Origin: Microcaldota archaeon
GTDB taxonomy: Archaea > Micrarchaeota > Micrarchaeia > Anstonellales > Bilamarchaeaceae
NCBI GenBank assembly: GCA_026992595.1
Contig: JALWZW010000053.1
Coordinates: 1 to 14,827 of the forward strand
Reading direction: 5' to 3'
Length of the DNA stretch: 14,827 nucleotides
A program made the translations under genes and the position numbers. Numbering within the stretch: the first letter of the stretch is position 1; each line of letters starts with the position of its first letter. Positions 6,598 to 12,952 of this stretch are shown piece after piece. The notes under the pieces were generated by a model. It worked only from the letters and a program-made list of their open reading frames with translations. It was not told the origin of the DNA and ran no database searches.

Positions 6598-7596
6598 AGC
6601 CGCCTCTCGCACCATTGGGTCTGCATGAATGTAACGGCCCTCATGGCGCTCTAAAAAGGAGTAGAGAGTCAACTCCTTTAAAGCGCGTGAAAAAGAAGTG
6701 GCATTAACGCGCCCCAATTCATCTCGCACTAAGGAAAGAAGTTCCTTCCAAGACCTTCTATGCGCATATTTCAGTATAGAGATATAGAGCGGTTTATTCT
6801 TTTTGTTTTTCAAAAAATTGTTAATCTCCTCCCCCACCAACCTCAAAGCCATCTCCTCCACCCTTTCAAGCGCATCCCCTCTTTCTGCAATAGCCCTCTC
6901 ATAACCATAGAGAGTGAGCCACCCAATTAAGCCATCCAATCGCTCTACCGCTTTCTCCACCTCTCTTTCACTCACACTGACCCCCAACTGCCCAAAACCC
7001 AAAAAGAGAAATTCTTTAGATTTATTATAAGGCAACCTGCGCATAGTCACCACTTCAATTCTCCTTCCAAAAAGAGGATGAGAAGGGTCATTAAAAGCAA
7101 GGACAGTTTCCATCAAACGCACCTCGCTTCCAGACACCACCACTGTAAGGTTAGGAAAGCGATCATAAAGATAGGAAAGCGCTTTTGCAATCTCCTTTTC
7201 ATCACCATACTGCGCTTCGTCTATAAAGAGATGTATTTTCTTTACTTTTCTTACATCTTGCTCAGAAAAAGGCACCTCCCCCACAACTTCCAATCCTCCA
7301 ATAGAAAGACCAATGCTTTTTATAACACCAAAAACACCGCCGCCCCTTCTCACTCCTTCAGTAAGAATTTGCAATAAATCCTTGCTTTCCCCAATTATCC
7401 GCCCATCCGCCCAAATGTTGATACCGTCCAAACTGTTAAAAAGAATATTCATTAAACTGGTTTTTCCTACTCGCCGCACCCCCTGTATTGCAATTATCCT
7501 TTCCCCTCTTTTTACCGCATCTATTATCTGGCGGTACTCCTCTTCATAATTAAAAAAATCCTCCAACCTCTCCTTAGGACCGATATTGAAATACAT
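6586..7596 (-). CDS. Archaeal-type AAA/STAND ATPase with C-terminal winged helix
   Basis: About 336 residues. The N-terminal GPKERLEDFFNYEEE is the lead-in typical of the 'archaeal ATPase' family (PF01637-like). Walker A GVRRVGKTS (residues 39-47) and Walker B IHLFIDEAQ (about 121-129) follow, then a sensor-like VVVSGSEVRLM. The C-terminal part (LKYAHRRSWKELLSLVRDEL to YSFLERHEGRY) looks like a winged-helix DNA-binding domain. Members are abundant in archaeal genomes and functionally obscure; several sit near mobile DNA or toxin-antitoxin loci, but nothing like that is seen here. I prefer ATG 7596 because a TATA-like element lies about 26 bases upstream; ATG 7605 would add MWI and sit too close. 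Three TGCAAGTTA motifs lie in its upstream region. Confidence 0.85.
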   Translation of the reverse strand: MYFNIGPKERLEDFFNYEEEYRQIIDAVKRGERIIAIQGVRRVGKTSLMNILFNSLDGINIWADGRIIGESKDLLQILTEGVRRGGGVFGVIKSIGLSIGGLEVVGEVPFSEQDVRKVKKIHLFIDEAQYGDEKEIAKALSYLYDRFPNLTVVVSGSEVRLMETVLAFNDPSHPLFGRRIEVVTMRRLPYNKSKEFLFLGFGQLGVSVSEREVEKAVERLDGLIGWLTLYGYERAIAERGDALERVEEMALRLVGEEINNFLKNKKNKPLYISILKYAHRRSWKELLSLVRDELGRVNATSFSRALKELTLYSFLERHEGRYIHADPMVREAALRL

Positions 7597-7606
7597 AATC
7601 CACATT

Positions 7607-7672
7607 TAACTTGCAATAATTATTAAATCTATGCAAGTTAGTTGCATTAGAAGCGGTATATATGCAAGTTAG
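7607..7672. promoter_or_regulatory. Triple TGCAAGTTA operator-like cluster
   Basis: TGCAAGTTA occurs at 7632-7640 and 7663-7671 on the plus strand, and inverted at 7607-7615. The middle copy belongs to a dyad ATGCAA-GTTAG-TTGCAT (7631-7647). The two direct copies are 31 bases apart, close to three helical turns. The cluster surrounds the ATPase TATA element and lies 78-143 bases upstream of the GCS2 start, so it could control either or both. The binding protein is unknown; autoregulation by the winged-helix ATPase is one untested option. Confidence 0.5.
7617..7628 (-). promoter_or_regulatory. TATA-like element for the ATPase gene
   Basis: Minus-strand ATTTAATAATTA is centred about 26 bases upstream of ATG 7596, consistent with a leaderless mRNA. 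It is flanked on both sides by TGCAAGTTA motifs. Confidence 0.45.
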
Positions 7673-7720
7673 CAAACACACCTCCTTATAGTTACACACT
7701 TTTTTATTTCTTTCGTCACC

Positions 7721-7746
7721 TATTTAAAAGGTTACCAAAGAGGGGT
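7721..7746 (+). promoter_or_regulatory. TATA-like element and Shine-Dalgarno of the GCS2 gene
   Basis: TATTTAAAAG (7721-7730) lies about 25 bases before ATG 7750, and GAGGGGT (7740-7746) just before it. The same arrangement (TATTTAAAA, then GAGGGGTA and ATG) recurs before the CuA lipoprotein gene. If the TATA box is used the GAGGGG would not be in the mRNA, so either a promoter further upstream exists or the sequence has another role. Confidence 0.4.
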
Positions 7747-7749
7747 ATA

Positions 7750-9069
7750 ATGGGTACTCAAATAAAGAAAGCAGAGGCCATAAGCCCAGAAGAATTCAAG
7801 AAGAGGGCAGGGGCAGAACTTAAAGGGCTTAACGGTAAAAGATGCAGAAGAAAAATAGGGATAGAGTTGGAAGTGGTGTTGTTAGAAGGGCTACAAAGAT
7901 GCCCGAAAGCGCCAGAAGTGATTGCTTCAGCACACCTCCCCCTCTCTCCTGAAGCGGGGAGAGATTGTGTAGAATTGCACACCACACCGCTCAATTTAGA
8001 CAATGGAGTGCTTAAGAAATTGGAGGCAGATTTAGTTTTGAGGCTTTTCCAATTAGAGGAACTTCTAAAAAGAAAAAATATAGGATTTGTAATGCATGGG
8101 CTTTGGCCTGAGTATAGGCAAGAGGCCCAAGAAGGAAATGTGGAGAAAACGCTTTACCCTAACCCTCGCTACCACTTGCTCTACCAAACGCTTAAAGACG
8201 CAAAACACCCCCCTTACCCAAAAGTAAACGATATAGAACCTTCCCTTTTAGAAGTTGCGCACACCTGCTCTTTTCAGATAAATATTTCGCTCAGTTATGA
8301 AGAAGTGCCTGAATGGTTCAACGCCTCCTTATTTGCAATGCCTCTCACTCTACAACTATTCTTAAACAGCCCCTTCTCGCTGGAAAAACCAGGGCCTTTA
8401 GAATCAAGGATTCCCATATTGGAAGGGTGCTGTGTTATCTCAGGGAAAAAGCAGTGTACATTCCCCAAATTTATGAGAAATGTACACAGTTATATAGAAG
8501 AAAACATTGAAGAATTGGCAGCCCCTTTGCCTATAAGCAGCGAAGACCATCTAGGGCATCTGAAAATATTTTTAAGCACTGCATGGCTTTGGAACAGGCC
8601 AAAGTTATACATCAAAGGAAAGGAATATGAGTACGGAATAGAAATAAGACATCTGCCTGCGGGGAGATCTGTAAAAGAGATGGTTGCGGCTACCGCCTTG
8701 CAGTTAGCGCTCACAGGGTATTTCCTCACATACCCGCTTAATTACACCACCCACCAACAATTAGAATATAGTTTTTATGCCGCAGTGGAAGGAAAACTTG
8801 AAGAAGTAGTATTGCCAAACGGAGAGAACTATAGATGGAACTCCTTTTTAGACAAGTTGCCAGAGATATTCAGGAAAGGGTTAAAGAAAATTGGGATAGA
8901 AGGGGAAGAGTATTGGCCAATAATTCAACAGATAATAGAAAACGGCTCACCTGCGCACACCCAACTTAAACATTATGCGCAAGGAGGAATAGAAGAAGTT
9001 AAAAGGAACTACTTAGAGTACCAAAGAGAAAGATTGGAAAGAGAATATAGAGAAGTGGTAGGCAAATAA
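7750..9069 (+). CDS. Glutamate-cysteine ligase-like enzyme (GCS2 family)
   Basis: 439 residues, complete. The glutamate-cysteine ligase (glutamine-synthetase-like) fold is suggested by IGIELEVVL (36-44), the metal/substrate-binding GxExE-type strand; by VELHTTPL (74-81), by HTCSFQINIS (171-180), matching the TxQxN-type strand of plant and proteobacterial ligases, and by GIEIRHLPAG (296-305), a conserved E-x-R strand. Such enzymes join glutamate to cysteine or to other amines using ATP; the product could be gamma-glutamylcysteine, the main thiol of halophilic archaea, but other GCS2 members make different gamma-glutamyl compounds. The N-terminal 30 residues are basic and poorly conserved. The gene stands alone, divergent from the ATPase and convergent with DNA ligase after a 31-base gap. 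The family call is moderate to good; the exact substrate is not shown. Confidence 0.65.
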   Translation: MGTQIKKAEAISPEEFKKRAGAELKGLNGKRCRRKIGIELEVVLLEGLQRCPKAPEVIASAHLPLSPEAGRDCVELHTTPLNLDNGVLKKLEADLVLRLFQLEELLKRKNIGFVMHGLWPEYRQEAQEGNVEKTLYPNPRYHLLYQTLKDAKHPPYPKVNDIEPSLLEVAHTCSFQINISLSYEEVPEWFNASLFAMPLTLQLFLNSPFSLEKPGPLESRIPILEGCCVISGKKQCTFPKFMRNVHSYIEENIEELAAPLPISSEDHLGHLKIFLSTAWLWNRPKLYIKGKEYEYGIEIRHLPAGRSVKEMVAATALQLALTGYFLTYPLNYTTHQQLEYSFYAAVEGKLEEVVLPNGENYRWNSFLDKLPEIFRKGLKKIGIEGEEYWPIIQQIIENGSPAHTQLKHYAQGGIEEVKRNYLEYQRERLEREYREVVGK

Positions 9070-9100
9070 CGGTCCAATCCAAGTCCCCCAACCCTTCAAT

Positions 9101-10798
9101 TTATTTCCCTTTCATCAACTCCTCCACTTCTTTGACAGTGGTAATATCAGCCAAACTTTTATCCTCTCTTTTTTGAATAAAGCGGGGGAATCTTAAAGCA
9201 TAGCCCTTCCCTGCAGTGTGCAGATGAGAGATAGTTATTTCATCATAAGCCACCTCTATAACAATCTGGGGCTCCACCCAAAAATCAACCTCTATATTGG
9301 AAGCAAGATTGTTGGGCTTTTTAGGGATGGTGATTTTTTCCAACTGTCTTTTTAATTCCACCATCTCCTCCTCTGTAAAACCTGAAGCAACCTTAGCAAT
9401 GGTCTCCAACCGGTCTTTTTCGTCATTATAAACGGCCACCAAAACGCCGCCAAATTCAAATTGAGCGCGCGCCCCCCTTCCCAAATAATAGCCAACAATT
9501 ACCGCATCAATGGTATCCATCCCCTTTCCATAAGATTTCTTTAACTTTATCCACGCAAACTTTCTTTTTCCTGCAGTGTAAGGAGCGTTAAGGTCTTTTG
9601 CCATTATACCCTCTAACCCTTTTTTAATAGCGCTATTGAACAATTTAGCCACTTGGCGCGCATTTTCTGCAATAGCGCCAAAAGAAGCGCGCAAAACATT
9701 GTAAGAGAATTTTTCCACCCACGCCCTCCTCTCCTTATAGGGCTTTAAGGTAAAATCCACCCCATCCACATATAAAACATCAAAAACAAAAACCCTTAGC
9801 GGAAATTCCTTTGATGCCTCCTCTATGCCATGCTTTCTCCTCCTGTGCATAGTTTCTTGAAAAGAGTAATAGCGGTCCTCTCTTTCATTATAAGCAAGCG
9901 CCTCACCTTCAAAGATGATTTCCTTATAAGGGAGGGAGCGCACCTCTTCCACAACATCGGGAAACATGTGCGTCATGCGCTCCAACTTTCTTGAATAGAT
10001 TTCAACCCGCTCCCCTTGCTTATGGCATTGCATGCGAAAGCCATCATATTTCATCTCCACCATGCAGCACCCCAACTTTTTGATAATCTCTTCTGGAGAA
10101 GAGAGCCGTTCTGCCAGCGCAGGCATGAGGGGCTTAAAGGGCTGGACCTTGAAAGAGGGGATTTTTTCAGGTGACTCAAAAAAAGTGCGCGCCACCAGCC
10201 CTAAATCTGCGCATATATTATAAGCCCGTTCCAACGCATCGCGCCAAGACCTATCGCCGTATTTTGCAAGGGAAAGCGCATCCAATATGGTAGGGTCTCC
10301 CACACCCAGACGCAACCTCCCCAACACATAGCGCACCAAATAGCGCGCTTCCAGCGGTTGGGCATTGTTTAAAAGCTCTGCGAAATGCTTTATCTTGCTC
10401 TGCACGCTGCCTGCGCCCGAGAGAGTAGCAATTTTATACATTACATCATAAACATGAAGAAGCTCTAATTCCTCCTTATATAAACTTAATTGGCGGCGGT
10501 TTTTTACAAAATGCTCTGCACAATCTCCCAAATCCCCCTTATGCTTATAACAATCCTCAACCTCCTTCCTGCTATAGCCGGTAGAAGAAGAAATGGCCTC
10601 CATCACAAACTTCTCCCCTAAACCTAAATCCACGCCATAATAAGAAGGTAAAAGAATACCTTGAAGGATATAAACAAGCTTTCCAATCTCTTCAGGCGAT
10701 GTTTCCTTAAAGAGTTGAGCCAAAATGCTAGTCATTTCTAGCCGGCCGCTCGTTTTTTCCAACCTCTCAAAGGTGTGAGCGACTTTTAAAAAACGCAT
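9101..10798 (-). CDS. lig: ATP-dependent DNA ligase
   Basis: Archaeal replicative and repair DNA ligase of the eukaryote-like ATP type, about 565 residues. The adenylation motif EMKYDGFRM places the catalytic lysine at K250 from the preferred start, as in Thermococcus and Pyrococcus ligases. Further nucleotidyltransferase motifs are FEGEALAY (III), EGIMAKDL (IV) and FAWIKLKKSYG (V). The N-terminal helical DNA-binding domain (FERLEKTSGRLEMTSILAQL) and C-terminal OB-fold region (ending IQKREDKSLADITTV) are complete. The frame is open to 10843, but those 15 extra residues cover a strong TATA box. MRFLKVAHTFERLE matches the usual family start, so ATG 10798 is chosen. It is divergent from the CuA lipoprotein. 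Confidence 0.96.
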   Translation of the reverse strand: MRFLKVAHTFERLEKTSGRLEMTSILAQLFKETSPEEIGKLVYILQGILLPSYYGVDLGLGEKFVMEAISSSTGYSRKEVEDCYKHKGDLGDCAEHFVKNRRQLSLYKEELELLHVYDVMYKIATLSGAGSVQSKIKHFAELLNNAQPLEARYLVRYVLGRLRLGVGDPTILDALSLAKYGDRSWRDALERAYNICADLGLVARTFFESPEKIPSFKVQPFKPLMPALAERLSSPEEIIKKLGCCMVEMKYDGFRMQCHKQGERVEIYSRKLERMTHMFPDVVEEVRSLPYKEIIFEGEALAYNEREDRYYSFQETMHRRRKHGIEEASKEFPLRVFVFDVLYVDGVDFTLKPYKERRAWVEKFSYNVLRASFGAIAENARQVAKLFNSAIKKGLEGIMAKDLNAPYTAGKRKFAWIKLKKSYGKGMDTIDAVIVGYYLGRGARAQFEFGGVLVAVYNDEKDRLETIAKVASGFTEEEMVELKRQLEKITIPKKPNNLASNIEVDFWVEPQIVIEVAYDEITISHLHTAGKGYALRFPRFIQKREDKSLADITTVKEVEELMKGK

Positions 10799-10817
10799 AA
10801 GAAGATAAGGGAGAGGA

Positions 10818-10827
10818 TTTATATAAA
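10818..10827 (-). promoter_or_regulatory. TATA box of the DNA ligase gene
   Basis: The minus strand reads TTTATATAAA, centred 25 bases before ATG 10798. It is one of the clearest TATA boxes in the window and argues for a leaderless mRNA and against the upstream start at 10843. Confidence 0.6.
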
Positions 10828-10847
10828 ATTGGGCTCTGAACATAGAT

Positions 10848-10893
10848 TTATAAATAGTTACAATAAGGTTTATTTAAAAAATTAAAAGAGGGG
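10848..10893 (+). promoter_or_regulatory. Promoter and Shine-Dalgarno region of the CuA lipoprotein gene
   Basis: TTTATAAATA (10848-10857) would start transcription near 10876, giving a short leader that contains GAGGGG (10888-10893) five bases before ATG 10899. A second TATA-like TATTTAAAAA at 10871-10880 would instead give a leaderless mRNA. I favour the first because the Shine-Dalgarno is good. Confidence 0.45.
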
Positions 10894-10898
10894 TAAAA

Positions 10899-11282
10899 AT
10901 GAGGTTATTGGTTTTGGTAGCGCTTTTAGCGCTCTTGGCTGCAGGGTGTGTTCAACAGCAAACAGCACCTCCGCAACAACCAGCAGGAGGACAAGAAGGA
11001 GGAGATGTAGTAGAAGTAAGAGTAAGTGCTAAGCAGTTTGAATTTAATCCTTCCACCATAAAAGTGAAAAAAGGGCAGAGAGTGAGGATAATACTTACCA
11101 GCCAAGATGTTACTCATGGGCTTGCCATTCCTGCTTATGGGATCAATGTACCTGTAAGCAAAGGCGAGGAAAGAGTTATAGAATTTGTAGCAGATAAGAC
11201 AGGCACCTTTGAGTTTTACTGTAGCATCTACTGTGGAGCAGGGCACGGCGCAATGAGAGGGACGCTCATAGTAGAAGAGTGA
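10899..11282 (+). CDS. CuA-type cupredoxin lipoprotein (COX2-like soluble domain)
   Basis: 127 residues. The N-terminus is a lipoprotein-type signal: MRLL, a hydrophobic Leu/Ala core, then LAAGC with lipidated C17, followed by a Gln/Pro/Gly-rich tether (18-35). The rest is a cupredoxin beta-barrel (SAKQFEFNPSTIKVKKGQRV). It ends in CSIYCGAGHGAM: C108, C112, H116 and M119, with H73 in DVTHGLAIP, which is the complete ligand set of the binuclear CuA centre of cytochrome oxidase subunit II and nitrous oxide reductase. Isoleucine replaces the usual Glu between the cysteines, but that position binds copper through its backbone. There is no transmembrane hairpin and no oxidase subunit I nearby, so it is a stand-alone outer-face electron carrier or copper protein. 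Function beyond copper binding is inference. Confidence 0.9.
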   Translation: MRLLVLVALLALLAAGCVQQQTAPPQQPAGGQEGGDVVEVRVSAKQFEFNPSTIKVKKGQRVRIILTSQDVTHGLAIPAYGINVPVSKGEERVIEFVADKTGTFEFYCSIYCGAGHGAMRGTLIVEE

Positions 11283-11359
11283 AGGTAAACAAAACAAGAA
11301 TGGAAAAAATGGAATAGAGAGAGTAAAAGATAAAAGTAAGAAAGATGAAAGGTATATTA

Positions 11360-11562
11360 GGGATGAGGGGAGGGTGGCTCACGGCTTAGTGCTGAGGAAG
11401 TTCCGCCCTCTGGAGGATGGTGCCTTAAGGGCCTGGTTGCGCTACAGAAACGATACCCTCCGGGGATGAAACGAGCGCAACCCTTCCTATGAAAGAGCAA
11501 GGCAAACGCCGCTTAGTCTAATGCCACCTTAAAAACAAAAGGCGGACTACTCCCCTCATCCC
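11360..11562 (+). ncRNA. rnpB: RNase P RNA, compact archaeal form
   Basis: The catalytic RNA that removes tRNA 5' leaders. Ends are set by a perfect 12-bp P1 (11360-11371 with 11551-11562). P2 is GGTGGC (11373-11378) with GCCACC (11523-11528). P4 is AGTTCCGCC (11399-11407) with GGCGGACT (11541-11548), leaving one unpaired U as in the family. Conserved blocks seen: GAGGAAG-TTCCGCC, ACAGAAACGATAC, GATGAAACGAGCGC, AGAGCAAGGCAAACGCC, TAGTCTAATGCC and ACAAAAGGCGGACTA. A 9-bp helix (11435-11443 with 11474-11482) fits P10/P11. P12 is reduced to three pairs with a TCCG loop. At about 203 bases it is much shorter than the usual archaeal 300 or so, with no room for P15-P17. The 3' end overlaps SRP54. 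Confidence 0.93.
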
Positions 11563-12830
11563 TGCCACCGCTTAAACATCTCTTCTAATTTCCTCTTCAT
11601 CCCCCTATCTTTCTTAAACCTCTTCATTAACTTTTCCATTTTTTCAAATTGCGCAATAAACTCACGCACCTCTTTTTCAGAGCGCCCGCTTCCTTTTGCA
11701 ATCCTCCTGATGCGGGAAGGTTGGCGCTTTAGCAGAGAAACATCCCTCCTCTCTTCTTTAGTCATAGATTGAATGATTGCCTCAATGCCCTTCAACTTCT
11801 CCTCACCCTGCACCACCAATTCTTTAGGAAGGTCCACCGCACCCATCATAGAGAGGATGTTTTTAAGAGGCCCCATTTTTTTGGCTGCCTTCAACTGCTT
11901 AAGCAATGTTTCTGCAGTCAATTCTTCTTCCGCTACCTCTTCCAGCCCCGCCTCTTTTGCCTTTGCTAAAAGCCCCTCAATATCAGGAATGCCCAAAAGT
12001 CGACCTACAAACTTTTTAGGGTCGTAAAGACGGAGGTCCTCAATTTTTTCACCCATCCCAATAAACGCAATCTTAGCATTAGCAGCGCTAACCGCGCTTA
12101 AGGCAGCGCCACCCTTAGCACTGCTGTCCATTTTTGTGACAATAACCGCGCTAATAGGTACAACCTCGCTTATAGCACGCGCCTGTTTGCCTGCGCTTTG
12201 ACCCATATCCCCGCTTACAACCAAAAAAACCTCTTCAGGCGCAACTTTGCTGTAAATAGAGCGCAACTCTTCCAACAAGCGCTCATCTAAAGCGTTCCTT
12301 CCTGCAGAATCAATAATAACTACATCTTCCCGCGCCTCTTTCACCTTTTCTAACACCTCTTCTAAAGAGGCGGCAGAGTAAAAGGCGCAGTTAATTTGAG
12401 TGGCTAATTGGCGCAGTTGCTCTATGGCCGCAGGCCTATCAAAATCAGCCGCAACTAACGCTGGTTTCAAACCATTTTTCTTAAAAAAATGCGCCAACTT
12501 ACCTGCAGTGGTTGTTTTTCCACTCCCGTAAAGACCGCACAAAAGCACTTTATGGCGTTCTAAGCGGGGCGAATAGCCCTCACCCATCAATTTAACCAAT
12601 TCTTCATAAACAATCTGGAAAACATGCTGCTTTAAGGTAAGGGCGCGCATCTGCTCCCCAAGCGCCCTTTTTTCAATGCGCTTAGAGAGGTCAAGCACCA
12701 AGCGCACATCCACATCTGCCGCTATGAGCGCTTTTTGAATCTCCTTTATCATAACCTTAACATCGCCCTCATCAATGTAGGGCTTCTTAGTGATTTTTCC
12801 TATAATCTCGCGTAATCGCTTACCTAACAC
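11556..12830 (-). CDS. srp54: Signal recognition particle protein SRP54 (Ffh)
   Basis: 424 residues. GTPase of the signal recognition particle, which binds signal sequences and 7S RNA and docks with FtsY. The N-domain helices (1-90) are followed by the G domain: P-loop GLYGSGKTT (99-107), DFDRPAA (129-135), DSAGR (174-178, usually DTAGR) and TKMD (232-235) with SAKGGAALS. The M domain (about 295-424) has the RNA-binding signature SRIRRIAKGSGRSEKEV and ends in MFKRWQG. The start is GTG at 12830: no in-frame start lies between it and the upstream stop, and a TATA box is 26 bases upstream. The N-terminus is a few residues shorter than usual. The last codons and stop overlap the 3' strand of P1 of RNase P RNA on the opposite strand. 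Confidence 0.97.
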   Translation of the reverse strand: MLGKRLREIIGKITKKPYIDEGDVKVMIKEIQKALIAADVDVRLVLDLSKRIEKRALGEQMRALTLKQHVFQIVYEELVKLMGEGYSPRLERHKVLLCGLYGSGKTTTAGKLAHFFKKNGLKPALVAADFDRPAAIEQLRQLATQINCAFYSAASLEEVLEKVKEAREDVVIIDSAGRNALDERLLEELRSIYSKVAPEEVFLVVSGDMGQSAGKQARAISEVVPISAVIVTKMDSSAKGGAALSAVSAANAKIAFIGMGEKIEDLRLYDPKKFVGRLLGIPDIEGLLAKAKEAGLEEVAEEELTAETLLKQLKAAKKMGPLKNILSMMGAVDLPKELVVQGEEKLKGIEAIIQSMTKEERRDVSLLKRQPSRIRRIAKGSGRSEKEVREFIAQFEKMEKLMKRFKKDRGMKRKLEEMFKRWQG

Positions 12831-12851
12831 AAAATAAAAATAGTACGATTA

Positions 12852-12860
12852 ATTTTTATA
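12852..12860 (-). promoter_or_regulatory. TATA box of SRP54
   Basis: The minus strand reads TATAAAAAT (within CTATAAAAATTA), centred about 26 bases before the GTG start at 12830, predicting a leaderless mRNA. Confidence 0.55.
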
Positions 12861-12887
12861 GACAGGTGAAAAAATACTCGCATAAAG

Positions 12888-12947
12888 GTTTTAAAGTTTA
12901 ATAACATAATTAACATAGAAATCGCTAATTTTAATTTTAAAGAGGTG
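12888..12947 (+). promoter_or_regulatory. Thermosome promoter region and Shine-Dalgarno
   Basis: GTTTTAAAGTTTA (12888-12900) is a plausible TATA box, giving a leader of roughly 35 bases. AGAGGTG (12941-12947), continuing as AGAGGTGA, sits five bases before ATG 12953 and is a near-perfect complement of the 16S rRNA 3' end, the strongest ribosome binding site in the window. This fits a highly expressed chaperonin and fixes its start. Confidence 0.55.
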
Positions 12948-12952
12948 AGAAT

